Positions 22,965 to 35,060 of a stretch of DNA of 64,000 nucleotides are shown here, piece after piece. Numbering within the stretch: position 1 is the first letter of the stretch; every line of letters begins with the position of its first letter. Source of the stretch: Chionoecetes opilio (Eukaryota; Arthropoda; Malacostraca; Decapoda; Majidae); the NCBI GenBank assembly GCA_016584305.1, contig JACEEZ010020501.1, positions 64,334 to 128,333 on the forward strand, in the 5' to 3' direction. Both the position numbers and the translations under genes were made by a program. The notes beneath the pieces are model-generated. The model was not told where the DNA came from, searched no databases, and saw only the letters and a program-made list of their open reading frames with translations.

Positions 22965-25832
22965 CGTAAACCCTCTTGTATTTCGGACAAATTTGGGGCC
23001 CAAAAGAGTGGTCCGAGTAATGCAAGGATCCGAATAATGCAGGGATAAAATAATAATAATTATAAAAAAAATTTAAAAAAATCTTGGTGAATATAGAACA
23101 TTTCTAAATCATGCAAATATCAATAAACATAAGATAAATCATGTAAATAGATAGATCTACAGTAAAAATACACAATACAGTATTGTACATGAGTAGTGTA
23201 CAGTACTATCAGTCCTACGTCTGGCAGCGGCAGCCGGCAGCAGTATTGTGGTGGCAGGGTTTTTCCCCTAATTTTCTTTGTTATACACTCTCTGATTGAA
23301 ACAGTTATACGAATTTGAATTTAGATTTTTAAATTTTTAATCTCCCCTGAAGGATATATCTTCTCGTTACAACTAATAACGATGAGTGATTTTATTTAGA
23401 AGAAAAATTGCTGCCACCAGCTCAAACTGTTATTCCCATGCTAACTCTTGAACAGAAAGTTAAGTATAAAGATTAAGGTAGTTATGTGGATATTTAGTGA
23501 ACAGAGTTAATTCTGAATCTCCCTCGGGAAACGTGGATAAGTATTTTTCCCCAGCATCGTATATGTCACCGGGTTGAACAAAAACCTTACTATTTTAGTC
23601 TCATTGGGTTTATTTTAAAACGAAAGGTTACTCATCCCTTTAAATTATATATATTTATAGTTATCGTGGGGGAAAATCACTGGGGGGAAAACCGTTTTTT
23701 TTTGACTATATTCTTAGGCTACGTCAAACCCACACACAGGATACCCGTCAAACTAATCATGGAAAAATAGAGGGGGGGAAGTGGGGGAAAATGAACTGTT
23801 TGTGAGGAAGCCCAGTGGTCACGGCCCCAAACCCTTGAGATTCCCACACGCTGTTTCCTTGCCAGAAGAGGAGGAAGAATCCTTTTTAAAAACTTTGGGG
23901 AGTCGCTTGTTAAGCTCCCTATTCAATTAATGAACATCACACAATAAATAGGGGTATACATCTATTTTATCACAAGGGGAAGGGGGGGGGGAGAAAAGCG
24001 ACAAAACCTTTACCTTGCCAAAAAGAGGAGAGAAAATGAGTCCTCGGGCTGTTTAAAGGGGGGGGGAAGAAAAAAAACCCGCGGAAAAAATAAGGATGTT
24101 TGGAACTCTGAGAGACGTCCTCAAGGGGATGTGAAACGTCAAACGCTCCTATTAGATGGGGGGGAAAAAAAGATCGATAAAGTGCAAATATAACCAAATC
24201 TTAATATGATGAGGAAAAATTTAAATTACCAGAAAAGGGTTAACTTTGGGTTTAAAAACCTCCCCCACGGTACTGTCCGAAGGGGTTTTCCCACGGATCG
24301 AGCACTTTGTTAGTCAAAAAAATGTTTGGAAGGCTTTTTTTTTTAGGAAGCTTTATAAATCTTTTGTCAATTTTTAAAACCCGGATCTCTATTCTTTTTC
24401 TTTAAGTATTCTAAAAATCTAAGGGTCCTGTCGTCTACAGAGGGGGAAAAGGGGAATATAGGAAAAAATGAAATTTAGAAAGCTATTGGTTCCCCGAAAC
24501 AATGTTCACTTTACCCCCTCGTGGTTTCCGGCTGGGGGGGGGGAAGGGGGGATGGAGGGGGGGAGATAGGAATGAGGAGAAAAAGAAAAAAAAAAATAAG
24601 AAAGCGAACGAAGGGGGAAATAGAAATGAAAGAATTAAAGGGAAATTTACCCTTTAAAAGTAACCTGCTATTTACACTGACTTAGGCTACGCTTTGTCTA
24701 GACAAAGAACTATGGTTTATTTAGGCCCTTCCCCCACCCCCTGTAAGATAATTAACTCGGAAGGCGTGTGTTTGGTAATTCCGGGATTTCAGTATCATGG
24801 TGGCGGAGATTTCCCCTCCCCTTTTTGGTGTTTTCTGTAGGGGTGCGAGCACCCCTTGAGGAGCCCCATGATCCCCGGTGATATCCATGATGACCAGGGT
24901 TGTTTTTTTTTCTTTTTTTTTCGGGCCTCCACAGGGGGGGACCACGTGCTCGTTGAGCCCGTCGAGAGATGCTCTGAAAAAAAAGAGGAAGTGTTCGTGC
25001 TGCAGGGTGGTAGTGACCTGTCTTCTTCAGGAAGGACAGGTGAGGCGGATGACAGCGTGTTGTCGAAGGAGGCAGGGCGCCAGGCGGGGCAAGTCGCTCG
25101 CCAGAGGGTGGGGAGGGTTTACGTCTTTTACTATTTTTTATCTCGTAGGATTTTTGGTGAGCTGTTATTACACGTGTTTTATTTTGGTAGTGTAGTACCC
25201 CGGTGTCACCTAAATAAAGGTTATTTAAAAAGGGTTTTAGGGGGGCGGGGTTTGCCAGTAAAGGGGAAATATTCTGCCACAGCCACCCTGTAACACTATC
25301 GAAAATTTGGGCCGTGTGACAGGGCCTTTAAAGGCCGTGTCCAAACGTCTTGTTGACTTGTTGATTTGGGCGAAATTTTAGAAACAGTTTGTCATTTTGG
25401 GACTGATGACAAGTTTGATGAGTCCCTTTCTCGCCCAACCCTCTTCAAAACAGGGGCTTTACCTGTTAACTACCCAACAAGGGAGGCTTTCGGATACGGT
25501 AGTAAGGGAGGTAGATCTAGGCGGTGGGGGAGGGATGGAGCTGGAGATACCCACCCCCTTGCTGGATTAGGGCCCAAGGCCCAAAGGCCTCAGATCACTC
25601 GCCAATACAACATTTGGACACAACAAGAAACCACAATTACAGTATACAAAGTATATGCTCAGTGTGGTTTCATAAATGCTCTGCCTGGCTGCCTGGCCTC
25701 TAACCTCACTGACTGACAAAAAAAAGAAAACAAAAAAAAGTTAATAGTTAAAAATAAAATAAAAAGGAGGAGGTGGTCCGAAATAATGTCAAAGTCCGAA
25801 TAATGAGGGTCCGAATACGAGAGGGTTTACTG
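22965..25832. mobile_element. Tigger/pogo-like DNA element, no intact transposase
   Basis: The right end reads GAATACGAGAGGGTTTACTG followed by TA; the left end is TA followed by CGTAAACCCTCTTGTATTTC. These are inverted matches over about 24 bp with one missing base on the left. Copies of TCCGAATAATG lie just inside both ends. A TIR starting CAGTAAACCCTC with TA duplication is typical of the pogo/Tigger branch of Tc1/mariner. The 2.9-kb interior shows no recognisable DDE transposase and is partly noisy (23.6-25.3 kb). Frames at 24856-25293 and 25366-25716 are open but unrecognised. Confidence 0.7.
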
Positions 25833-26298
25833 TACTGATAATTATTTTTGTAATATAATTTTATCGTTAATTAAATTTATAGTCTATCCCTTACTTCTTT
25901 CTTTATGTTCCTTATAGTTACACACTTCCTTATGGGGTAATGCAGGGTTTGCTCATCATGACCTGAACCTGACCTGACCTGACCCCCTGATGCCCTGATG
26001 AAACAGGTGTGATGTAGTTGATTGGTTGCTTTTTTAGTGAAAAAAACATATAGGGGAAAATTGTGTAGCGTGAAAACAGCAAGGGATATCTCAAGTCGCG
26101 CCCCTGAGCCAGTGACAAGCGACTACGTGTGAACGCACCTGTAGACTTCCATCGACTTTGCAGTCGCGCTTCTGGGGGACGCGCGACTGAAATCCCCTCG
26201 TGTGTACAGGGTCTAACTGTCCCCGCCATTAAACCCCAAACCCCATGATATAAAGTTTCTTGCCATCAAAATTGAAAATAGTTTTGAGGTATATTTTG
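25833..26298. other. Gene-free stretch with a probable small DNA element end
   Basis: No gene is seen. 25962-25985 has a short tandem CCTGAC(C)TGA repeat. 26090-26215 contains paired CAGTCGCGC / GCGCGACTG-like segments ending GTGTACAGGGTCTAAC, which looks like a decayed short inverted-repeat element. Confidence 0.4.
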
Positions 26299-26628
26299 TT
26301 CCAAAGACTTATAAAAATAATAGATCTTTAAATCAACATAGGGCAGAAACTACAGTATTTAGTTAATAAATTTTTAAAATTTACTTTCTCAAGTATAAGA
26401 TTCTGAATAAAAAATAAAAATGCATTCTATAGGATAATTAATTAAATTGCTTGAAAAAAAAGGGAATTGCAATTTCATGGAAAATTAAATATATAACTTA
26501 AATAAACTCAGTGTTATGAAAGAAATTATGAGAATACCCTTTTCTTCAATCAACACTAATAATGCCTACAGACTGTGGATTTGAGTTGTTGGATCCAAAA
26601 TTTGCATTATTTTGCTTTCTTAATACAT
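26299..26628 (+). repeat. Dispersed repeat P, copy 1 (direct copy at 37.57 kb)
   Basis: About 325 bp, from TTCCAAAGACTTATAAAAAT to TTTGCTTTCTTAATA, recurs directly at 37566-37887 with high identity. Both copies are noncoding. Element X copy 2 begins exactly where this copy departs from the other. Confidence 0.88.
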
Positions 26629-28181
26629 ACCCAGCTAATCATCACCGGCGGGCCAAACGTAGGCTGAAGAGGGGGCGAACGGCGGCCGTCGGCGGCAAAT
26701 TTACCTCCGTCAGCCCTGCGAAGGCTCGTGGGGGTATTTTTCAGACGGGATAATTTACTATGTTGAAAATTAATGTACAGAATTTCCAGAATTGAATTTC
26801 TATGTGTAAAAAATTTTGGAAACAACAGTTATATGATTATCTTGCTGTTTGTATTACCATCAGTAGTGACAAGCAGCGGCAACTTTACGTCAATCCTCCG
26901 GAGGCCCACTGGTAGGTATTGTAAGTGGGAATATTCATTTCAAAATTATATATATTAACTCAGTAATATACATGTATCTCAATATTGGTACCATCACTAT
27001 TATTAGGCCTGTTCAAGCATTAAAAATTGTAATAAAAGTTTTTATAATTTGTTTATAGAAATTGTCATATTTCAGTTTATTTCAAAAATTTCCAGCTTAA
27101 TCAGGACACCCAGATATACATAGAAAAAAGATGAGATACGTACATAGGAAGGAGTTTACATGGAAAAAGGCTATCAGTTAGTCTGTGTGTGTAGCTAGTA
27201 TCATTAAAATAAAAATTTGATTATAACCGCGGCAAAGATTATGGGAAAACACAAGGTCATATTTTCCCTAATTTCAATAATTCCAACATATTATCACACA
27301 TACCAATACTCAACGGTACACCTAATAAGGAATATGTAGATGATGGAGTATTAACATGGATAATATCATGATTTAGTATAGAATTTTATTTGAAATCATT
27401 TCCCAGCTATCAATGCACAAAACTGCCAGACGTACGATAGCCATTACAAAGGGTTAAAAACCCACAAAAGGCCTAAATTGTCACCCTTAACCAACCCGAT
27501 AACATAATGAAAACTTAGTTATAACATGTTTTCGCTCCTTCATTAAATCAAAATTTAGCCCGAATAATATAAATAATTGAAGTACGACACGTTTTCTTAG
27601 GAATTCCTCGGCAGCGTTGTGTCAGTGAGTGTCTGAAATCAGTTAGTTGGAAACGCAAAAGTGGGTGGACGTTGTTATGGGGTTCGCCGCAACCTATATC
27701 CTTCTACATAGCTGTTCAGTGTTCCACGAAACACCAGCATTTTAAACCTAATAACGAAAATGTTTTTGTACTTATGAAATAAACAAAAGTTCCGTAGCAA
27801 TTATGATCTCCTTTTCATCGTATTACTGGATAACGACGTAGGAATATTTATGGTTATACTTTCAAGTATATTGCAGTATAGTAATTTTTTTTAATAAGTG
27901 TAAAACACCCCATTGCCCTATTAATCGGCTAATGGGTTGTCCCAGCACCCCTTAAAAACATTACTATATCTGCAATATATTAGAAAGTAAAACCCATAAA
28001 TATTCCTCAATCAGTTAATATAACACGGAAAAATGGTCATATCCCCTACGGCGGGCCGCTGGGAGCGGCCCGCGGTGAGCCTTGAGCAAATTCCCAGCGG
28101 CCCTAGTCGTACACTTCCGTCGGGCCGCCGGTAAAACATACGGAGGGCCTCCGGAGGCCCTCCGTCTTGTGTTTACTGGGT
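26629..28181 (-). mobile_element. Non-autonomous DNA element X, copy 2
   Basis: Inverted copy of 13447-15051. The ends read ACCCAGCTAATCATCACCGG and ...GTTTACTGGGT, so terminal ACCCAG is inverted at both sides. The right end carries two strong GC palindromes: GCGGGCCGCTGGGAGCGGCCCG at 28053-28075 and the 24-bp CGGAGGGCC/GGCCCTCCG palindrome at 28141-28164. The interior is AT-rich and noncoding. The flanking sequence left is repeat P and right is a fold-back arm. Confidence 0.8.
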
Positions 28182-28515
28182 ACAGGGTGTAACACAGTTT
28201 CTGCAAATATTGATACAGGTGAAAGAACATGTAATTCTAAGCACAAACTATTCTATAACCATATACTTTTTGAAGCTTCCCTTAGACGTGAGATGAAGTT
28301 AGAAAAATTTGCGCGGCCAGAAATTTCACCATGGCAGGCGGTTGCCGCTCGGTGACATTTTGAATGATTTAATCATAATGTTTATAGTAATGGAGCATTA
28401 CATTATCTTATAACACACAATTGGTATTAATGGACATGTTATTACTAAATAAGCAGTACATGAGAACAGCAGGGCTGTAAAAACCAATACTTAAAAGGCT
28501 AAGTGGCAACGCGTC
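28182..28515 (+). repeat. Left arm of a large palindrome
   Basis: This segment is the reverse complement of the right-hand arm split between 35008-35060 and 35904-36185. Shared markers include GGCGGTTGCCGCTCGGTGAC and TTATTACTAAATAAGCAGTA. The hAT element was inserted into the loop between the arms, and an LTR later split the right arm. Confidence 0.85.
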
Positions 28516-28699
28516 GGGGCGGGGGAGGAAGGAGGGACTGGGCCCTGCGAGGCCTCAAGCCGATCAGCTGAGTCACTTGTTCCATCCTAACCCTCCCTGA
28601 CACGATCAGTGGCGTCACCAGGAAAAAACAAATTGGGGGGCTTTAGCCCCGGGGTGGTGATGGGCGAGCGCAGCGAGCCTATCCAGCTGGGGGGGTGGG

Positions 28700-29100
28700 G
28701 GGGTAATTTTGAAAATTAATCAGTTCCAGGAAATTTTGAGGCCCAAAAAAGAGAAGAACGTGGAATTAAGCTTTAATTTCATGACACATAAATTAATAGA
28801 TTTATACCATGATCAAAACATATTAACTAAATTTGATAATTTGAAGAAAAAATTTATTCTGTTTATAAAAAAAATAAAATTGCCATTTTTCTCTCTCCAC
28901 TAACAAACACAAAGGAATTGCACAATGTATTTTTTTGGGTTTGTTTCTCTGTAAGGTTTTAATCTTGATAATGAAAAAAATATATAAATATAAACTTACA
29001 ATATATTCAAGGTATTCCCCTTATTGCACAAAAACAGGTACATGGGATACTGTAGTTAACAGAATAAAGTACATGATCATGATAAAGTAACTAAAAAAGC
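28700..29100. other. hAT left subterminal region
   Basis: AT-rich, with a 64-residue plus-strand frame at 28709-28903 of biased composition (Lys, Ile, Phe, Leu). I see no domain in it and treat it as noncoding. Confidence 0.5.
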
Positions 29101-29104
29101 CGAT

Positions 29105-29875
29105 TTAACCTGCCTCCCACTGCCTTCCCCTGGCACCCACTCCCTTAACCTGCATACCACGGTTTAACCTGCCTCCCGTCCTGTGTTACCCTGCCTCCCA
29201 CTGCCTTAACCTGGCTCCCACTGCTTAACCTGGCTCCCACTGCCTTAACCTGCCTCCCATCCTGTGTTAACCTCCCTCCCGTCCTGTGTTACCCTGCCCC
29301 CCCACTGCCTTACCCTGGCTCCCCACTGCCTTAACCTGCCTCCCGTCCTGGGGTAACCTGCCTCCCGTCCTGTGTTACCCTGCCACCCACTGCCTTAACC
29401 TGCCTCCCACTGTGTTAACCTGCCTTCCGTCCTGTGTTACCCTGCCTCCCACTGCCTTAACCCTGGCTCCCACTGCCTTTACCTGCCTACCACTGTGTTA
29501 ACATGCCTCCCGTCCTGTGTTGCCCTGCCTCCCACTCCCTTTCCCCTGGCTCCCACTGCCTTTACCTGCCTACCACTGTGTTAACATGCCTCCCGTCCTG
29601 TGTTTACCCTGCCTCCCACTGCCTTACCCTGGCTCCCATCCCTTTTACCCTGGCTCCCACTGCTTAACCGCCTACCACTGTGTTAACCTGCTCCCGTCCT
29701 GTGTTACCCTGCCACCCACTGCCTTACCCTGGCTCCCACTGCCTTAACCTGCCTCCCGTCCTGTGTTACCCTGCCACCACCTGCCTTAACCTGCCTCCAC
29801 TGTTTTTAACCTGCCTCCCGTCCTTGTGTTACCCTGCCTCCCACTGCCTTACCCTGGCTCCCACTGCCTTAACCA
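29105..29875. repeat. Minisatellite, about 770 bp, unit cores ACCTGCCTCCCGTCCTGTGT and CTGGCTCCCACTGCCTTA
   Basis: C/T-rich tandem array mixing two related sub-units of about 19-22 bp (TGTTAACCTGCCTCCCGTCC and CCTTAACCTGGCTCCCACTG types). These combine into higher-order blocks of about 40-120 bp. The array lies inside the hAT element and makes frames on the plus strand look like Pro/Cys/Leu repeats, which are not genes. Confidence 0.95.
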
Positions 29876-30449
29876 CTACAGCACCAGGACGAGGTACATT
29901 TGGTATGTACTGCAGGACTGTGTGATCATCGTAACCCGGGTGCTGAAGGAGTAATCCCTGACCACTTATGGTCCATGTTAAGTAGAGTTAGGGGCAACTG
30001 CCGTTTGGTGGATTTCCCGAGTTTGATTGGGGACAGTATTGGAAGAGAGGCAAATTTGTCAACTACACATCAAGATCGAGTGAATCCACCAAAACCTTTT
30101 TCAATTGAAATTGTCCCTAGACTGGTCAGCCGTTTCTGACCCATTGTTGCCCTGGGGTTTACTTTTTTGACAAGCTTCAGTACAGAGAATGATCGTCACA
30201 TTTACCCATTACTGCAGGGAAAGTGAGAGCCAAATGCTTAAAAAGTCCAGATTTGGTGGTGAAACCTTGCTTTAGGGGCTTTAGTTTGTCTAAAGCACCA
30301 GAGATGGATTTTGCATCTTTTTAATGTTTTCTGAGCAACAAGAACTTCTGCATGGAGGCTCTCACTTTCAATGTCATTTGGTCAGCAAGATATTTCAAAT
30401 AATTTTCATTCAGAAAGTTCGGGGACGAAGGATGACAAGCAGATACACC

Positions 30450-32270
30450 AAGTAGAATACTCATTGGTTCATCAAACCTGTGCCCAATTCAACGAGTACC
30501 TTGTCTAGGATGGGATAGTAAAGACATCTTTTACAGTGAGATTTAGGGTCTTCATCTCTCTCAGAGGTTTGTCTCGTTGGCCTATGGTTTCAGTTACAAT
30601 GGATCCTAACAACCGTGACGATGGCTTCCTTTGCCTTCTTGAACTTGAGGTTGTTGCTGAGCTACAGTTTATGTTTCTTCCTCCCAGCAAATTTAACTGC
30701 CTTTTCCCCAAATGGTATTGAAAGGGTCATCGAATTTTCTTCTATCTTTCAGAACTTTTATGTTTCCTGTGCCATGTTAACTGCTGCAGCAAGATCCATA
30801 TCCTCACTCTGCCAAACCTTTGAAAGTGGGGTTGTAATGTCAAAAATTTCAGTGAAATTAATCAGTAAGAAAACAGTCTAAAATTTATTAAAAGATTGCT
30901 GAAGTCCATAAGCTAAGGCCTTTTCTCTTCACCAGAGCGTCCATGGATAGACACTCTTCAAGAGTTTCTGTAGGATTCATACCGTTTGAAAATTGCCTTT
31001 AAGGGCATTATGGTTGAAATTCCCATTTGTGCTGGCACACTTTGGGGAAGCTCAAGAATGGCAATTCCTGTCCCTTTGGAAGTCTAGAAAGATGTCATGG
31101 CGTAAGGGTTGAACTACGGATTTAAGTTTATCAGGCCTTGAAATCAAGTTAAGAAACTCGGCTACCTCTGGTAAGCAGCCAGCAGTGTGGGTTATCACCA
31201 GCTGTAATCTGTGTGTAGAGCAAAAGGGGCATAAAAACATGGATTTTTGGCTGATTTTCTAATCAGTTTCCTGCACACCCAAATGATTCTGCCACTCATT
31301 ACTGATCAGTATCATAACACTGCGCTATCAATTTACTGATATTTAATTCTAGCTCCCCCCAAATTTCTCCAACAAAGCAGTAGCCAGAGAATCAGCATCA
31401 AGATCCTTTAAAGCAATAAAACCTAAGAATCTCTCATGTACGGTTTCATCCAACACATACCTAATACACACTGAGTTTCTCAGTAATACTGACATCCCCA
31501 GTTTCATCTGCTATTACTGCAAAAAAAGGGGGCTGATATGGCTTCTTTGGCTATTGAGTATCTTCTTTGACTGTGTGAGTATCACTCACACAGTCAGCAA
31601 CAGCTTGCAAAAGGGGAATTCTAACTGAAACCTGATATAATTTGGCATTTCTTGGAACCTTTTTTACTAGTTACGAAACTTTTCAGACTCCTTGCTTACC
31701 AAGTCAAAGATCTCTAGAAAGACACCCTTATTAATGAACTTTTCAAATTTATCATGACCCCTGAATGCCATGTTGGGTTTTAGCCGCTGTAATGACAATG
31801 TTTAAGAGTGTTTTTAATATAGTCTCTGACAGAAAACTCGATCTAGAAATCTCTATATAGAATTTTATACTATCTATTTGACTCTCTGTTATCCAGAACC
31901 TTTCTTTTTTGTGTTGGCTATCGAGTTTCTGATGAGCGCTACCATGCAGCTGTGAAAACTTAAAGTGAGCCATTTTTCCATTGCATGTACATGATACGTG
32001 GATTCTCCGTGCTTTGTTTCTTTTACATGCATCTTTTTCCAGGACCTAAAACCTTCGTTGGGGAATGTTATTCTTTGTGACCAAAAAATTACCGCCAAAA
32101 AGCCTACATGGAAAACAATAAACTCGGTCACTTGTCACAGAGTATTCAAGCCACTCATACCTTTATACCACTCAAAATTGGAAAGACCTGGTCTGAGAAC
32201 CAGACTGTACTTTAGGACACACTTTAAATCTCGGCTGCGTGGGTCCTTCTTCAGGGTTTGTGGCTAGATC
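30450..32270 (-). pseudogene. hAT transposase remnant (ZMYM1/TTF-zinc-finger type)
   Basis: In minus-strand order from 32270: a TTF-like zinc-finger end (GFRSWKKM near 32040, then KHGESTYHVH near 32005), an AxxRGH-like region near 31770, VCIRYVLDET near 31440-31470 with ALKDLDADSLATALLEKFGG after it, CPFCSTHRLQLV near 31190-31230, and basic C-terminal segments to about 30500. This order fits hAT-family transposases related to ZMYM1/TTF proteins: zinc finger, RNase H-like catalytic domain, then HR-L segment. Frames shift many times and stops are common. The C-terminal dimerisation motif is not clearly seen. Position inside TIRs with an 8-bp duplication supports the call. Confidence 0.75.
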
Positions 32271-32543
32271 CTGCACTTGTTCCGTAACAGGTGTGGGTAT
32301 ATCAGGATTTCACTTGTACTGGGGTCGTACCTAAAAATGATGTAAGAAATATGCTAAGTAAAATGTTCAAGAAAAAAAAATTACACTAAACTTACAGATT
32401 AGCTTACATATTATAAAAATCATATTTTATACTGTCTGTGTCTGTACATAGGAAAGATTTGCAGAAAGCATTACTACGACTCCAGCAGGCAATGCCCAGC
32501 TCTGAGGATTAATTTCTGATCCACTAGTGGGAGTAAATTCTGG

Positions 32544-32971
32544 GGATCACTTGAAGACCTTCCCCCCCCAGCCCGATAGCGGCCGATTTTTGACGGGGTG
32601 CTCGTCTAAACTGCTACAGGCATCTCGGTCAGTACATTTTTAGGTCGTGAATCCCCTTAGGGTAGGGTAGGTTAGAGTAGGTTAGGTTAGGGTTTTGGGT
32701 TTGCTTAGCTTAGCTTTGGTTAGGGTAGGGTTTGGGTAGGGTAGGGTTTGGTTAGGTTAGGTTAAGTGATTATATGCCAAGCCAAATACAAGCTAACATA
32801 ACCTAACCTAACTTAACCTAACCAAACCTAAACCTACCCTACCTTAAACTAAGCGATTGACGACCTAAAAATTAGGCCCCTAACTTACCAAGATGCCTGT
32901 AGCAGTTTAGACGAGCACCCCGTCAAAAATCGGCCGCGTTCGGGCTGGGGGGGAAGGTCTTCAGGTGATCC
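32544..32971. mobile_element. Fold-back element, 428 bp, with TTAGG-like core, nested in hAT
   Basis: It begins GGATCACTTGAAGACCTTCC and ends GGAAGGTCTTCAGGTGATCC. Arms pair over about 90 bp (GACGAGCACCCCGTCAAAAA block) and continue into degenerate (TTAGG)n on the left and (CCTAA)n on the right. An 8-bp duplication AATTCTGG lies at 32536-32543 and 32972-32979. It is clearly a separate insertion into the hAT element. An 8-bp TSD is compatible with a hAT- or P-like origin; the class is unknown. Confidence 0.9.
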
Positions 32972-33046
32972 AATTCTGGAGGTGGAAATTTGGTCCCAAC
33001 CCCGATTAAAATAAAAAGGGAAAAAATATTAAAACTTTGCATACTA

Positions 33047-33112
33047 ACAACAACAACAACGACGACGACGACGACAACAACGACAACAACAAAATAATAA
33101 AATAATAAAACG
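33047..33112. repeat. (AAC/ACG)n microsatellite
   Basis: Runs of AACAACAACGACGACGACGA and then AACAACAAAATAATAAAATA form a short compound microsatellite. Confidence 0.9.
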
Positions 33113-34980
33113 AGTAACTTCAGTACTATATTAGTTCCAATTAGTGTTACTTTCAGATGTCGGGATGGCTTCAGGAGCTTGGGGGTTAGATTTTCTCTGT
33201 CTCTGTATTTGTTTCAGATTTTTCATCCCTAGCAATATCCACATCCTCATTTTTCTGGCTTTGATCTATGGAAAGGGGGGGCACAAAAAAAAATTTTTTT
33301 TATGTCAATAATGTCACCCTGGGAATCCTTAGACCTTTTCATGATTCATCACTTGAGTGGCTAGTGTCGTCAGCAGACGTTCCCAAATTTGTCTCTATAG
33401 AAAAAAGCAAATACTCGTAACTCTTTACATTAATAAACATAGTAACGCATTTCTGTTGACCGAATTTTCATTTCTACTTATATCCTGAACTACATTACCT
33501 AATAATAGAGAACTAAGGGAATATTATGTTTATATAATTTTTTAATTCATAATAATGGTTAGGTCAAATTTCTTGGGAAGTTTATTATCGCAACAAATAA
33601 CACGATTTTTTTAGGTTGCAAAAGGGGAGCTTCATAATTAGTCTGCTAGGCTACTTAGGATAGATTGGGTAGGCCTATAGTGAATGGAAACCGGGTTACC
33701 AATTTATGTGGTGTACATGTGGGCATCCACTATAATTATGAATAATATTTGAAAGGTTTTAAAAAAAAATATCTGATTCTACTTTATTGGAAAAAATAAT
33801 AATATGAATTAAAATAAAAATAATAACAAAAACATTGAATAATTATAGAAAATAATAATACAATACCCCTATTATAATAGGAATATTGTAATAATAATAT
33901 TAATATGCATAAGATGGCAAAATATTTAAAATATAGAAGTAAATATAATTATGACGTAACGAAACTGTTAAGCGAAAAATTGAATTTGTCATTATTGGTT
34001 TACAGTTAGTAATTAAAACGAATAGCACTTTTTATTTAGTATTAATTGTAGTTCGTCACTTTAACATTTAAAATACTACCACTTACATGTCAAATTAGTC
34101 GTGATGTCAGTTTGTGAACGAAATAATAACAATCCCCATTCCACCATCAAATCGGGGCGAAAAAGAAAGGTTGTTGTTGATGATGAATTTGGTTTTGGGG
34201 CTGTTCACTACAGGCCATATGCTTAGGTTGATTTTAATATATTTTTGGATAACTGAAAATAAAATATGTACGAATATAATATACATTCTAGATGTTTGTG
34301 GACTTTAGTGTTCCCACAGAATATTGAGAACATAACCTTGGGTCCCAGGACTCGAGGCCTACAAGGCTACAATGCCATTGCTATGCTTGCCTGTTTTTAT
34401 GTCATATTCAGACAGCGACAGTCACTGTCTTGTATTAGCTTTCATACACACTGACAATATCTTTGAACTAGGCAATAGATATTCGTGATCTTTCAAAAAA
34501 TTTACATGCAATGATATTTGCTAGAAAAAAAATACTTCCTTTACCTTAGAATTCAACAGTCCTCTTCCTTTGCTGAACATGTACACTCTGAAGCGATTCA
34601 AGCGAAGCTACGTAGCATGATTGAAGTCATGAAAGAAAAAGAATCTGACTGAGAAGTCACGAAGTGAACGGTAACTATTTTGTCAATTTAATAACCCAAT
34701 GCAGGGACTAGCTTGGTTTGGAAGAGGTAACGGAGGTTCTATAGAATATCTCTATTATAGAATATACTTAGTAATTTCAAGGTTTGTTAGCAAACATATT
34801 TCAACATTTAAATGAAACATCAAACCAATTTTTCTATAAAAGTGTGAAAAATAAGGTTTTGCTCTGGCATGGAAAATTGGATAAATATTCCTTTTTATTT
34901 TTTTTGGGTAGCTGGCTACTAGCCGCAATTTTGGGGGGGGCTGAGTCCTTGACTTGGGGGGGCTAAGTCCCCCTTAGCCC
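33113..34980. other. hAT right interior, no gene seen
   Basis: AT-rich. Small plus-strand frames (34114-34308, 34266-34454) have no recognisable domain. It may hold the 5' untranslated and promoter region of the minus-strand transposase, but no signal is convincing. Confidence 0.5.
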
Positions 34981-35060
34981 CCCCGCGGTGACGCCACTGG
35001 ACACGATGCCATGTAGCCTTTTACAGTAGTTTATTACAGCCCTGCTGTTCTCATGTACTG

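Larger units (their letters stand above)
28607..34999 (-). mobile_element. hAT DNA transposon, 6.4 kb, complete ends
   Basis: Perfect 13-bp terminal inverted repeats CAGTGGCGTCACC (28607-28619) and GGTGACGCCACTG (34987-34999) continue less perfectly into a G-run and TTAGCCCC. An 8-bp target duplication GACACGAT lies at 28599-28606 and 35000-35007. TIRs starting CAGTG with 8-bp duplications define hAT. Inside are a decayed transposase on the minus strand, a 780-bp minisatellite, a nested fold-back element and an (ACG/AAC)n microsatellite. The ends are intact but the transposase is not, so the copy could move only in trans, if at all. Confidence 0.93.

Noticed and set aside
29105..29875. CRISPR-like array
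   Set aside because: Units are directly adjacent and degenerate with no unique spacers; a minisatellite inside a hAT element in a eukaryotic context.
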